NCBI RefSeq assembly: GCF_009724685.1
Contig: NZ_WMEF01000010.1
Location: 111,763-175,762, forward strand
DNA: 64,000 nucleotides
Direction: 5' to 3'
Source of the DNA: Lysinibacillus cavernae
Lineage (GTDB): Bacteria; Bacillota; Bacilli; Bacillales_A; Planococcaceae
Shown here: in pieces, positions 26,937 to 36,155 of the stretch
How positions within the stretch are numbered: the stretch's first letter is position 1
Layout of the letters: every line of letters starts with the position of its first letter
The notes under the pieces: generated by a model
Told to the model about the DNA's origin: nothing
The model's database searches: none
What the model saw: only the letters and a program-made list of their open reading frames with translations
Translations under genes and position numbers: made by a program

Positions 26937-27471
26937 TGAGATTAATTGGATTTAAAACGACAACTCCATCTGTTAGCTGGTCGCAATATGTAAAACCCAT
27001 AATAGTGCCAGAATACGATAAATTATGGGCCCACTTTATTTGAAAATTGGTAAATGAAATGGTTTCATTCGGTTCTATTATTGATTTCCCTACTGGTCTC
27101 AGCCAATATTCTTCTTTACTTAGTTTATCGTTAAAACGCTCCCAATTACTTTGCCCCTGTGTTTTAAAGTTTGGTGTAAAATTTTCATGGACATATCTCC
27201 CAGAGAAGTAAAACGGAGAATCCTTAGGTAATGTAATGCACAAATATGGGTTCGTGATAGGTGTACTACCAACATTACGTATATGATAGGAGCCCAAACA
27301 TAGACTTTCTTGCTCAGGATCATAGGATATATTGAACGAGGAAGTAAAATAACTGATTAGGTTTACCCTGTTAGGAATGGTCAGCTCCTCTACCAGCCTT
27401 TTTATTTCATGCACATACTCGTTTGTCTGTTCTTTTAGCGCCTGTATCTTGTCTTCTACACGATTTATCAC
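26899..27471 (-). CDS. hypothetical beta-rich protein, probable spore-surface locus
   Basis: 190 residues. A short N-terminal coiled coil (about 1-32) is followed by a beta-rich region with SYHIRNVGSTPITNPYLCITLPKDSPFYFSGRYV in content, Ig-like in feel, and an acidic tail. No export signal, as is common for spore coat proteins made in the mother cell. First gene of a leftward three-gene unit. Function not recognised. Confidence 0.68.
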   Translation of the reverse strand: MINRVEDKIQALKEQTNEYVHEIKRLVEELTIPNRVNLISYFTSSFNISYDPEQESLCLGSYHIRNVGSTPITNPYLCITLPKDSPFYFSGRYVHENFTPNFKTQGQSNWERFNDKLSKEEYWLRPVGKSIIEPNETISFTNFQIKWAHNLSYSGTIMGFTYCDQLTDGVVVLNPINLNGMGQTQEDDNE

Positions 27472-27495
27472 TTAATACCTCCTTGCTTTCTCCAT

Positions 27496-27522
27496 AAAAA
27501 AAAAGAGAGGATGATCCTCTCT
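27496..27522 (-). terminator. terminator of the Cys-rich spore-locus gene
   Basis: AGAGAGGA and TCCTCTCT around a 3-base loop followed by nine T on the minus strand. Separates 27557-28210 from the three genes downstream. Confidence 0.85.
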
Positions 27523-27556
27523 TCATGATATGACTTTCCTCTATTTGTTAGCACCA

Positions 27557-28210
27557 CTAACCTAAAGTTGGGAAAATAATAGGGCATTGTTGTGGACGAA
27601 CCGCAGTTGGACATGAGAATGGTAAGTCTGCTCTCGGTTCGCAGAACGTTGCTAAAAATTCCACAGTAACTGGGAATGTAGATTGAATACTTTGACAAAC
27701 AGCAACCGTAATTGTTAACGCAGAGAACGTGATTGTACCAACTCCGCCTACTCCAGTCCCTGGTGTAAGTGTACCAGTTGTACAAACAAAACAATCTAAA
27801 TCTGTGTATAAGATCTCTACATCTGTCCCCTTAGGTGCACATAACGTTACTTGCTCACAGCGTGAAACAGGGATTTCTGTGCTTGTGTAAACAGTTCCAT
27901 TAGGTAAAGTTACGACTATTGTTAGAATGAAGTTCTTTTGAATATTTAAATGTTGTAGACAAACAGTGGATCCATCAATAGAGAATTGGCGATTCTCACG
28001 GTTTAAGATCACTATTGGATTTGAAGCTGCTGGAATTACTCTACATGAAACAATAGCACCTGTTAAATCTGTATCTGCTGCTACTCCTGGGAAAGTAATA
28101 GCTCCAGTTGGAGAAATATCAAATGACATTTCTTTTACAATCCAGTCGTATACCTTATCGACATTTATACAAATGAGTTCCTGCGCCTGGGATGGCATAT
28201 GCTCTTGCAT
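27557..28210 (-). CDS. Cys-rich beta-structured protein with KVYDW motif, probable spore surface
   Basis: 217 residues beginning with CINVDKVYDWI, a motif I associate with unnamed spore-former proteins, followed by a Thr/Val-rich beta region and ten Cys spread mainly through the C-terminal two thirds (for example CFVCTTG, CPTAVRPQQC). No signal peptide. High Cys without export fits disulfide-linked coat or exosporium proteins. Monocistronic, facing away from the 28446 gene. On the minus strand CATATGATA stands upstream, matching the sigma-K -10 pattern, but no -35 at the right distance was found. Confidence 0.65.
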   Translation of the reverse strand: MQEHMPSQAQELICINVDKVYDWIVKEMSFDISPTGAITFPGVAADTDLTGAIVSCRVIPAASNPIVILNRENRQFSIDGSTVCLQHLNIQKNFILTIVVTLPNGTVYTSTEIPVSRCEQVTLCAPKGTDVEILYTDLDCFVCTTGTLTPGTGVGGVGTITFSALTITVAVCQSIQSTFPVTVEFLATFCEPRADLPFSCPTAVRPQQCPIIFPTLG

Positions 28211-28445
28211 CCTTTTGACACCTCCATAAGTTTTTTATCTTTCGTTTGTATCATATGTTTTTCAGCTATTAGTGCATGGGCTAACAAATAGTTCCACATG
28301 ATAATTGTTAAAATCAACAAAGATTGTTTTTACATACAGCTCATTCTTTATAGAAAGAACTAAAATGTTGAAAGGACCGGTATATTTGTAACAGAAAGTC
28401 AATATTTTTAATAAACTAATAATGGAATGAAAGGGGTGAACTACA

Positions 28446-29630
28446 ATGGAAGAGTCAAAATTGTATACCACTCAAGAAATTGAAAATTTAAAGCAAAAAA
28501 TTGAAACCTATAGAGAATCGTTAACTTCATTAAAAGCGGGGACGTCAATTGAAGATTTCCTTTATATGAAACAGGAATTTGATGGACTAAAAACACAGAT
28601 GGCCCATTTAGAAGGGATCACTGAGACATTAGATACTAAACAAAATTCATACATTAAAGGCTATGATGATCAAATAAAGCTTCTTTCAATACAGATTAAT
28701 TCTCTGAATCAAACCATTGAAGGAATGAATCAAGAGATTTTAACAGTTTTAAACAAACTAGTAACAGTTGAAGGAATTAATACGCCAACTATTCCTCCCT
28801 CCATTGAAAAGCCTTCTCAAACTTCGGCTACTCTTTTACCTAGACAACCTAGAATGGCACAGACAGCAGATCAAACTACGATTACATCAGCACAACCATC
28901 TTATAGACTACTGCAAAGTTTGGCAGGTAAAGCCACAAACCACCAACTAAATGTGAATAATGGCACTTCCCCTTCCCACAATGATTTACAGGCAACCAAA
29001 CCTGAAGAGCGGCATTTTAATCAGCAATATTTTCAATCAATCAATACGCACCCAAGCCAAATATACAATGGTTTATACAGAAACACGACAGTTGAATCCA
29101 CATTCCATTTTAAAAATGCTACGGATGCAAAGGAAGTTCCAGTAAGTGTTTATGACCCATCTGCTGTACAGCCTACTTTAAGTGAAGAAAACATCGAGAA
29201 TAATAATTTACAATCCTCTATTATTCAGGGATCAGGTAGTAATGAAGTCGAAAAATTAAATGATCCTATCGAGGTTGTGCATACTGAAAATGACCATAAC
29301 AATCCTGATATTTCCAAAATTTCTAATGAATCGTTTGAACAAGTTATATTGGAGCTACCTAGCGAGCGTGTTAGTCAAGATATTGCATCAATAGCTAGCG
29401 AGCCAATCAACCAAATCATTGCAGAAACTGCAGTAGAGCCACCTAACACATTTCATTCTCCTTCATTGGAAACAGAAGAATACGTTGAAGTGTATCATGC
29501 TGGAACAGCTTACGAGGTTCATCCATCCCTTGAAGAAGAGACTAAACAACCTGAATCTATAAACAAGCAGATTGAAGAAAGTAAGAAGGGAAAAAACTCA
29601 TTTTTCGATTTCTTTAAAAGATGGAGTTAA
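28446..29630 (+). CDS. coiled-coil, Ser/Asn/Gln-rich protein of unknown function
   Basis: 394 residues. Residues 5-100 are coiled coil; residues 100-370 are low complexity, rich in Ser, Thr, Gln, Asn and Glu; the C-terminal GKNSFFDFFKRWS is a basic-aromatic amphipathic tail that could touch a membrane or core. AAAGGGGTGA before the ATG. No export signal. It lies between two spore-surface-like genes and could be an assembly factor; not recognised. Confidence 0.65.
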   Translation: MEESKLYTTQEIENLKQKIETYRESLTSLKAGTSIEDFLYMKQEFDGLKTQMAHLEGITETLDTKQNSYIKGYDDQIKLLSIQINSLNQTIEGMNQEILTVLNKLVTVEGINTPTIPPSIEKPSQTSATLLPRQPRMAQTADQTTITSAQPSYRLLQSLAGKATNHQLNVNNGTSPSHNDLQATKPEERHFNQQYFQSINTHPSQIYNGLYRNTTVESTFHFKNATDAKEVPVSVYDPSAVQPTLSEENIENNNLQSSIIQGSGSNEVEKLNDPIEVVHTENDHNNPDISKISNESFEQVILELPSERVSQDIASIASEPINQIIAETAVEPPNTFHSPSLETEEYVEVYHAGTAYEVHPSLEEETKQPESINKQIEESKKGKNSFFDFFKRWS

Positions 29631-29648
29631 GTTTATTATTCTAAAAGT

Positions 29649-29684
29649 ATCCAATATGTATGAAAATGCATATTGGATTTTTTG
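29649..29684 (+). terminator. terminator of the 28446 gene
   Basis: ATCCAATATG and CATATTGGAT arms followed by TTTTTTG. Confidence 0.8.
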
Positions 29685-29800
29685 TGTAAAAATTAAAAGC
29701 TACCTATAAGAAATCTATAAACTTGTAAGGTTAAATAGATAATTGCCCTTAACCCCTAAGCTGGAATGAATAGAATAATGAAGAAAGGGGGTGTAAAAAT

Positions 29801-30436
29801 ATGTGTTTAAATAATTCAATGTGTGGCTGTTCAGGTAAAGGTCATGGCAATGGAGAATGTAATGCACTTGGACCATTTGTGGCAATTGATGCTGCATGTA
29901 TAGTACCTCAACCACCAGCACAACTTACTGGCGGGTCAATCATCGCATTTTCCTCAGGGATAGTACCTGTTATTTTAACTTCAACTGCTGGTTTAATTAC
30001 TACTGTAAGCCTTGTAGGATTCGGTTCATCTGTTCCAGGAGTATCTCTAGCGGGTATTAATATAGACTTAACAGCTCTTGGTTTCACAGAAGCTTTTACT
30101 GTCCCACGTGCAGGTACAATTACATCTATTGCTGCAACATTTGCGTCAACTATTGCTCTAGCCCTCACAGCAGGAACAGCAACAGTCAGAGCACAAATTT
30201 ATCGCGCAGCTGTAGGAAGTAATACTTTTAGCCCTACTACAGCAGTTGTTGATCTAGCTCCAGCTTTATCATTAGTTACACTAGGAATAGGTACGCTTGC
30301 AAGTGGTAACGCAAATGTATCAGTTCCAGTAACTACTGGAGAGCGTTTATTAATGGTGTTCTCCACTACAACTACAGGGCTTGCTGCTCTTGTCGCTCTT
30401 GAAGGTAACGCAAGTGCAGGTATTACTATTTTATAA
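29801..30436 (+). CDS. BclB C-terminal-domain exosporium-like protein without collagen repeats
   Basis: 211 residues. The first 30 are Cys- and Gly-rich (CGCSGKGHGNGEC). The remainder (about 45-211) matches the C-terminal domain of BclB-type exosporium glycoproteins: GSIIAFSSG, VSLVGFGSSVPGV, FTVPRAGTITSIAATF, TATVRAQIYRA, TTGERLLMVFS. Usually a long Gly-X-X collagen stalk precedes this domain; here it is absent. AGAAAGGGGGTG site before the ATG. Likely a spore-surface protein, perhaps forming trimers. The domain call is strong, the location is inferred. Confidence 0.82.
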   Translation: MCLNNSMCGCSGKGHGNGECNALGPFVAIDAACIVPQPPAQLTGGSIIAFSSGIVPVILTSTAGLITTVSLVGFGSSVPGVSLAGINIDLTALGFTEAFTVPRAGTITSIAATFASTIALALTAGTATVRAQIYRAAVGSNTFSPTTAVVDLAPALSLVTLGIGTLASGNANVSVPVTTGERLLMVFSTTTTGLAALVALEGNASAGITIL

Positions 30437-30477
30437 ACCGTATTTAGGAAACATTAATAAATATAATCCCAATTAGA

Positions 30478-30509
30478 GCGATTTCTTTTCTTAAGAAATC
30501 GCCTTTTTT
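30478..30509. terminator. terminator of the BclB-domain gene
   Basis: GCGATTTCTT and AAGAAATCGC arms around a 5-base loop, then CTTTTTTAT; also usable by the convergent DinB gene. Confidence 0.85.
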
Positions 30510-30512
30510 ATA

Positions 30513-31025
30513 TCAATTCGTCAAAGCATTCTGAATATGTGCCAAATGATGCTTACCATGCCATGCATATAAACCAATTGCATGCTCAAGAGTTGTCAGC
30601 CCTGAATCAGGATGATTAAAGGCTCTTTGTAATTGTTGAGCCGTTAAGCTTGTCAGCAAATAAACCCAACGTTCATGTAAACTTTCAATTAAATGAAAAG
30701 AAGTCGCTACTGGCATTTCAGAATCTGGTAGCTGTGCCCATTCCGCTTCATTGTATGGCTTAATGGTTGGCACATCCTCTGTTAACGCTAGCTTAAAACG
30801 GATATAGCTATTCAAATGACTATCAGCAATATGATGGACTAGCTGTGTAACAGTCCAGCCATTTTCACGATAGGATTTTGCCAATGCTTGCTCACTTGCA
30901 CCACTTAATGCATCCGCAAGTTGTTTTGGTAATAAACGAATGTCTTCAATCCATTCCTGTACTTGCTGTGACGTCATTTCTTTTGGTAAATGGAATTGTC
31001 CAATAGGGTATCGTAAATCTGTCAT
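30513..31025 (-). CDS. yfiT: DinB/YfiT-like bacillithiol-dependent metal hydrolase
   Basis: 170 residues of the DinB four-helix fold. The metal His triad is seen in VHHIADSH and WHGKHHLAH, the YfiT pattern. B. subtilis YfiT is a putative metal-dependent hydrolase; relatives act as bacillithiol S-transferases. The opening RYPIGQF is typical. Single gene. Fits a bacillithiol-using organism together with FosB. Confidence 0.87.
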   Translation of the reverse strand: MTDLRYPIGQFHLPKEMTSQQVQEWIEDIRLLPKQLADALSGASEQALAKSYRENGWTVTQLVHHIADSHLNSYIRFKLALTEDVPTIKPYNEAEWAQLPDSEMPVATSFHLIESLHERWVYLLTSLTAQQLQRAFNHPDSGLTTLEHAIGLYAWHGKHHLAHIQNALTN

Positions 31026-31133
31026 ATTGCTCTCCTCCGTTTCTACTCTCTTACTTTTTCATCTTATCAATTTAGTGTTTTCTATGCTATTGATTGCAAC
31101 GATGGTATTGATCTTACAATACAAAGGTCAATT

Positions 31134-31613
31134 TTATTCATGAATGTCATATATCAACGTATCGAAGTATGTACCATTCGTATACAGTAAAATAGCCCAT
31201 TCCCCTGGTTTTGGAATTTTTACATGCGAGGGGGTATGTGCATCTGCTCCATTAACAGGTCCACCTAGCCCGATGTTCCAACCATCCACTAAAATCGGTT
31301 GTACAACTTTAGAATCTTTATGATAGCCCACAATCGTTAGCTCTGTCTCACGAATTTCTTCAATCCCCCAAAGATGCCACATCCATTTTTGCGTACTTAA
31401 ACTTGGCATATTAGCACCAATGACCCCTGACTTATTGACGTTACCAATAATGCCTCTATCACCGAATTCAACTGCTTTATGGTTCCAATCAATTGACGTC
31501 AAATCACTTTCTTGCACAAAATCAGGTAGATCCTCTGGCATTGTAACGTTCTCTTTATTTGTACAGCCCACTACGAATAATAGCAGTGCACATAAAAGTA
31601 CAATTCGTTTCAT
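31134..31613 (-). CDS. DUF4871-like lipoprotein
   Basis: 159 residues with a lipobox (FVVGC) after a short signal, so lipid-anchored outside the cell. The body (WMWHLWG, GYHKDSKVVQPIL, HVKIPKPGEWAILLY) resembles DUF4871 lipoproteins of Bacillus. Function unknown. No partner gene. Confidence 0.72.
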   Translation of the reverse strand: MKRIVLLCALLLFVVGCTNKENVTMPEDLPDFVQESDLTSIDWNHKAVEFGDRGIIGNVNKSGVIGANMPSLSTQKWMWHLWGIEEIRETELTIVGYHKDSKVVQPILVDGWNIGLGGPVNGADAHTPSHVKIPKPGEWAILLYTNGTYFDTLIYDIHE

Positions 31614-31686
31614 ACTATCCCCCCATTTCTCATGAAACGTTTGTTATGAATAATTTGTTACAGATAATTCCGATAATTTAAAAGAG

Positions 31687-32337
31687 CTATATTTCTATAG
31701 TTCTCATCACAACATCAGCTACTGTCCTTAATGGATGATGAATCGTTATAGCTGTTTGCTCTTCAAATTGTTGTGCCGCATCCACCATCGAGAGTTGAGC
31801 AACCGATACGTACCTATAATCATCTGATAAAGTATACAGAGTCCTTAAAATTGCATCATTATAGGCTTCCTTTTTCCCCTGCATAATGAGATCGAATGTA
31901 TGCTCGATAACTTTTGCCACAACATTTACTGATATTCCTTGTTGCTTAGCATATTGCTGAAGTCTTGTCATCGTTCCTTCTACCGTCGCAGGATTGGTAA
32001 AAAGAATGGTTTGAGGCTGTTGTACGCTACATATGCTTGCAAAAAAAGGCTCATCAATTTTTAATATAGGGATTGAGAGGTTGAGCAAATCCTGCTCTTC
32101 TAACAAGGCAATGTAATTGGTGCACGTTATTAAAATGGCATCCACATCACAGCTAACTATCCATCCAATTTGCTCCCTGACTTTAAGTGCTAAACCATCT
32201 AGACCTTTTGCCACTTGATGTATCACACCTGGGTCCACAAAATGAATCAGTTCAATATCTTCATTACTTTTAAAAGCTTGCTCTATGTACTCTATATTGG
32301 AATGATGTGCATGCAAGCAGCCAAGTTTTTTCCTCAA
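31687..32337 (-). CDS. AroM/Asp-Glu racemase-like protein
   Basis: 216 residues of racemase-like alpha/beta fold. One candidate catalytic Cys stands in ILITCTNYIALL. At the place of the second Cys of true racemases (in VSVAQLSM) Ala/Gln are found instead, so racemisation is doubtful. A GNAT gene precedes it by 11 bases in the same direction, suggesting co-transcription. Substrate unknown. Confidence 0.7.
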   Translation of the reverse strand: MRKKLGCLHAHHSNIEYIEQAFKSNEDIELIHFVDPGVIHQVAKGLDGLALKVREQIGWIVSCDVDAILITCTNYIALLEEQDLLNLSIPILKIDEPFFASICSVQQPQTILFTNPATVEGTMTRLQQYAKQQGISVNVVAKVIEHTFDLIMQGKKEAYNDAILRTLYTLSDDYRYVSVAQLSMVDAAQQFEEQTAITIHHPLRTVADVVMRTIEI

Positions 32338-32348
32338 CTAAACTCCTC

Positions 32349-32807
32349 CTAATTTGAAAGCCTCTTTTCCATCGTCGCAATAGCCAGACTTTCCCCCATT
32401 TCTTCCTTCGTTACAACATAACCCAATGAGCGATATAACTCAATATTTCGTGGGACACTCATACGTACTTTACATTGACTGATTGTTTTTCCATTCGACA
32501 GTGCATATTGTTCAAGCTTCGCGATCAGTACTTTTGCTAAGCCTCGTCCCTGTCTTTCAGGAATAACTGATAATCTAAAAAAGTAGATCCCCTCTGAACT
32601 GAGCGTAAATCTTACCATGGCAACTGGCTGTTTCTCCATATAGCCAATAAAAGCCTGTTGTCCATTCTGCATTGCCTGTTCAATGGATTCCACTGTTTCA
32701 CTTAATGCACTAGATGGAGGAGTTGCTTGTTCATACTCTCTAAATGCCTGTAGCATTACCCTATGTATGACTGGTGCATCCTTGATTTCTGCTATAAATA
32801 GTTCCAT
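32349..32807 (-). CDS. GNAT acetyltransferase
   Basis: 152 residues with the acetyl-CoA loop VIPERQGRGLAKVLI and a C-terminal VPRNIELYRSLGY. Cytoplasmic. Paired with the racemase-like gene downstream. A 12-bp-arm inverted repeat lies 18-53 bases upstream. Substrate unknown. Confidence 0.85.
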   Translation of the reverse strand: MELFIAEIKDAPVIHRVMLQAFREYEQATPPSSALSETVESIEQAMQNGQQAFIGYMEKQPVAMVRFTLSSEGIYFFRLSVIPERQGRGLAKVLIAKLEQYALSNGKTISQCKVRMSVPRNIELYRSLGYVVTKEEMGESLAIATMEKRLSN

Positions 32808-32824
32808 TACTAAACACCCCCTAA

Positions 32825-32860
32825 ATGTATTAATATTAATTATATTTTATATTAATACAT
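32825..32860. repeat. 12-bp-arm inverted repeat upstream of the GNAT gene
   Basis: ATGTATTAATAT and ATATTAATACAT, perfectly complementary across a 12-base AT-rich centre. Looks like an operator for a dimeric repressor rather than a terminator, as no GC core is present. Confidence 0.6.
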
Positions 32861-32861
32861 C

Positions 32862-32890
32862 AAAAAACCGTATTCAATCATACGGTTTCT
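32862..32890 (-). terminator. terminator of the BCCT transporter gene
   Basis: AAACCGTA and TACGGTTT arms with an 8-base loop, followed by TTTTTG on the minus strand. Confidence 0.75.
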
Positions 32891-32897
32891 TTGTGTT

Positions 32898-34463
32898 TTA
32901 ATTTTTTTCTTTAGATTTTTCTTCCTTTTCAATATGCTTTCTCGCTATTTTCAAACGTTGAATATCCTTTTTCTTAAGAGGAATAATCTCATTCTTCATC
33001 ATTTTAATGTAGGAAATCATTAATAACAGCAAAATCACAGTAAATGGTAAAGCGGCAATTAAAGAAGCTGTTTGCAGTGCTTCAAGCCCTCCGGTATACA
33101 ATAAAACACCTGAGATAGCAGCCATTAAAATTCCCCATACTAGCTTCGAAAATACGGACGGATTTAATGAACCTTTTGTCGTCATACTCGCCATAATAAA
33201 AGTGGCAGAATCTGCAGAGGTAATTAAAAATATAACGATTAGCAGTAGTCCAATAACAGAGGCAATTGTTGAAAGGGGCAAGTGCTCTAACATTTGAAAT
33301 AAGGCCACTGTGACATCGCTATGAACCGTTTGAGCAATTTGTGCATCTTGATGTAAATCAAACCACATCGCGGTTCCACCAAAAGTGGCAATCCAAAAGC
33401 AGGCAATAAGGGGTGGTATAATTAATACCCCTATTATGAATTCTCGAATAGTCCTTCCTTTCGATACACGTGCAATAAAGGAGCCAACAAAGGGTGACCA
33501 CGCTATTGCCCATGCCCAGTAAAAGATGGTCCAATCTTTTACCCAAGTCCCACCTACGTAGGGCTGCATTCTTAAACTATATTGAATAAAGTTTGAAATA
33601 TAATCACCTATCGCAAGTGTAAAGGTTTCGAGAATAAATACTGTTGGACCTGTTATAAAAACAAATAAAAGCAAGATAATCGCTAAGGTCATATTGACAT
33701 TACTTAAGATTTTCATTCCCCTTTGCAGACCTGTAGTTGCCGATAACATATAGCCAATAAACATTATGACAATAATGGCTACTTGTAAGAGAAATGTATC
33801 AGGTAAACCAAAAACGAAAGTCAGACCTCCGTTAGTTTGTAATACGCCAAGCCCAATAGATGTCGCTACCCCCATAACAGTAGCAATAACAGCTAGAATA
33901 TCAATCGTTCCTTTAACTAGTCGATTTGTTCCCGTGACAGGCTCTAAAGCGGTAGAGATGAGCATATTCCTTTTTTTATTAAATTGTACATAAGCCATAA
34001 CAAGCCCCAATATTGCATAAACAGACCACTGACTTAATCCCCAATGAAAGAATGCATAACCCATCGCTAATCTAGCTGCATCTGTTGATAGCGGCTCTGT
34101 GTCACTAAAGGGCGGTGAAAAGTAATGACTCATAGGTTCAGCCACTCCCCAAAAGACCAATCCAACACCAAGTCCAGCAGAAAAAAGCATAGAAATCCAT
34201 GTTAGAAAACTAAATTCGGGACGACCCTCTTCTGATCCCAAGCGAATGGTGCCATACTTGCTTATCGCCAAGCCAAGTAGAAAAAGAACGATAATAAAGA
34301 CTGCCATTAAATAAAACCAACCAAAATAATCCGTTGTCATATGAAATACGCTGTTTGCTACATTCTTAAATTGTTCCGGTATTATTGCTCCAATAATGAC
34401 CAAGAGTAAAATTGCCCCACTAGCAATAATAAATACTGGGTTTTTCAAATTTTTATTTTGCAT
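32898..34463 (-). CDS. BCCT-family betaine/choline/carnitine transporter
   Basis: 521 residues with twelve membrane segments. The GxGxG sodium/substrate loop appears as SAGLGVGLVFWGVAEP, and the Trp-rich substrate helix as WTIFYWAWAIAWSPFVGSFIARVSKGRT. BCCT proteins import glycine betaine and relatives with sodium as osmoprotectants; OpuD is the closest known type. A long charged C-terminal tail (KKKDIQRLKIARKHIEKEEKSK) may sense osmotic stress. Single gene. Confidence 0.93.
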   Translation of the reverse strand: MQNKNLKNPVFIIASGAILLLVIIGAIIPEQFKNVANSVFHMTTDYFGWFYLMAVFIIVLFLLGLAISKYGTIRLGSEEGRPEFSFLTWISMLFSAGLGVGLVFWGVAEPMSHYFSPPFSDTEPLSTDAARLAMGYAFFHWGLSQWSVYAILGLVMAYVQFNKKRNMLISTALEPVTGTNRLVKGTIDILAVIATVMGVATSIGLGVLQTNGGLTFVFGLPDTFLLQVAIIVIMFIGYMLSATTGLQRGMKILSNVNMTLAIILLLFVFITGPTVFILETFTLAIGDYISNFIQYSLRMQPYVGGTWVKDWTIFYWAWAIAWSPFVGSFIARVSKGRTIREFIIGVLIIPPLIACFWIATFGGTAMWFDLHQDAQIAQTVHSDVTVALFQMLEHLPLSTIASVIGLLLIVIFLITSADSATFIMASMTTKGSLNPSVFSKLVWGILMAAISGVLLYTGGLEALQTASLIAALPFTVILLLLMISYIKMMKNEIIPLKKKDIQRLKIARKHIEKEEKSKEKN

Positions 34464-34576
34464 ACAGCGCCTCCATTTATCCCAGACAGATGACCAAATT
34501 TCCTTTATTATGCGTACAATTCAAGTATTTTATTATTAAAAAAACCACATTATCAAAAGATAATGCGGTCACCCTA

Positions 34577-35347
34577 TTATTGTGATTTATGCATAAAGCG
34601 TATCGCTCTACTCATAACTGTTGGTACGATAGAAGCATGATTTTCGTCTAAAGCCTCATAAAAGTCAACAGTCATTATTTTTTCTAACACAGTCGCCATT
34701 TGTCGTGCATCATCAACCATAAAGGTTTCAAGTTCACCTGCGCTCATAAACAATGTTTCCTTTATATCCTGATGCTCGTTTAAAAATACTGAAGCACATT
34801 GCACTAACTCATGCTCGTTCCACCAGATGGAAGGGCTAATTGCTAGATAGCGTTGAAAGCTAGGTTGACGGTGAAATAGTTGCCAAAGCGTAAAGTATCC
34901 TCCTAGAGAATGGCCAAATAAAGCTTGCTGCTCTTTATTTACTGGATAATGAGTTTCAATAGTTGGCTTTAGCTCTTCCTCTATAAATCGACTAAAGTTT
35001 ACTGCTCCACCAAGCTTTTCATGACCCTTGCCTTTAAATCTTGCAGGATAAATATATGTCTCGGCTGGCGCTGTAAAATCATAGAAACGTCTTTCACGCA
35101 TATCATCGCCATGCCCAATACCAACGACAATGGATGGCAGAATACCCGTTTTTGGTGCGTTGCGACTTTGTAGACGTACTGCTTCCTTTACAAGATTAAA
35201 ATAAGATGATCCATCTAGTACATACAAAACAGGAAAGCCTTCCTCTGGTGCTTCCTCATGTGGTACATAGATGTTAATCGTGTACGTATAATCTGTCAAT
35301 TTTGAAGTCACTTGTTTCGTAGCATAGTCTATTACTGCTTTAGTCAT
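34577..35347 (-). CDS. siderophore esterase-like alpha/beta hydrolase
   Basis: 256 residues, esterase D/BesA-like fold: nucleophile Ser in FGHSLGGYF, an oxyanion-side VVGIGHGDD, and a late ENHAS His. BesA and IroE/Fes relatives cut trilactone siderophores inside the cell to release iron. The start overlaps the stop of the FecE-type ATPase by four bases, so the two are coupled. The substrate (bacillibactin or enterobactin class) is inferred from the locus. Confidence 0.85.
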   Translation of the reverse strand: MTKAVIDYATKQVTSKLTDYTYTINIYVPHEEAPEEGFPVLYVLDGSSYFNLVKEAVRLQSRNAPKTGILPSIVVGIGHGDDMRERRFYDFTAPAETYIYPARFKGKGHEKLGGAVNFSRFIEEELKPTIETHYPVNKEQQALFGHSLGGYFTLWQLFHRQPSFQRYLAISPSIWWNEHELVQCASVFLNEHQDIKETLFMSAGELETFMVDDARQMATVLEKIMTVDFYEALDENHASIVPTVMSRAIRFMHKSQ

Positions 35348-36144
35348 TTGATATCCTCCTTCAAAACGTCATAGCCGTAGCATACAGGTGTATTCGTTAC
35401 GGGATCTTCCATAATACGAGCATCGATGTTAAATACTTTACGCATCACGTCTGCACTTAATATTTCCTGAGGTGTTCCCGTTTGCATAATAACACCCTTA
35501 CGCATCGCAATAAGTTGATCCGAATATCTAGCAGCGTGGTTAATATCATGTAGAACCATCACAATTGTACAGTTGTGCTGTTCATTTAAGCTTTTGACAA
35601 TATCCAAGACTTCTAACTGGTGTGCCATATCTAAATACGTCGTAGGTTCGTCCAACAACAAAATATTTGTTTCCTGTGCTAAAGCCATAGCTAGCCAAAC
35701 ACGCTGACGCTGCCCTCCTGAAAGCTGCCCAAGCTCTCGATTCCGATACTCCATCGTATTCGTGACCGTTAATGCCCACTCAATCATTTCCTCATCCTTG
35801 TTTGTTAAACGATTGACATTGTTTCGGTGTGGATAACGACCATAGGCTATTAACTCCTCCACTTTTAATTGACCTGGAGCAACAGGTGTTTGAGATAATA
35901 TCGCTAGTTTTTTTGCAATATCTTTTGTCGATAAATTTTGCATGTTTTGCTCCTGCAAATAAACCGTGCCTTGTTGCTTTTTTAAAATACGCCCTATCGT
36001 TTTAAGGAGGGTTGATTTACCACAACCATTCGGACCAATGATTGTTGTCACTTTGCCCTCCTCTATCGTTAAATTTAACCCTTCAAAGACAGCAACCTGC
36101 TCATAACCAGACGCCAAGTTTTCCATTCTAAATGCAGTTTGCAC
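35344..36144 (-). CDS. siderophore ABC transporter ATPase (FecE type)
   Basis: 266 residues: Walker A GPNGCGKST, signature LSGGQRQR, Walker B ILLLDEPT, and H-loop VLHD. A typical FecE/YusV ATPase energising ferri-siderophore uptake. Twelve bases follow the permease gene, and the esterase follows with overlap. In Bacillus, YusV can serve several permease pairs. Confidence 0.95.
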   Translation of the reverse strand: MQTAFRMENLASGYEQVAVFEGLNLTIEEGKVTTIIGPNGCGKSTLLKTIGRILKKQQGTVYLQEQNMQNLSTKDIAKKLAILSQTPVAPGQLKVEELIAYGRYPHRNNVNRLTNKDEEMIEWALTVTNTMEYRNRELGQLSGGQRQRVWLAMALAQETNILLLDEPTTYLDMAHQLEVLDIVKSLNEQHNCTIVMVLHDINHAARYSDQLIAMRKGVIMQTGTPQEILSADVMRKVFNIDARIMEDPVTNTPVCYGYDVLKEDIK

Positions 36145-36155
36145 ACCATTTCCTC

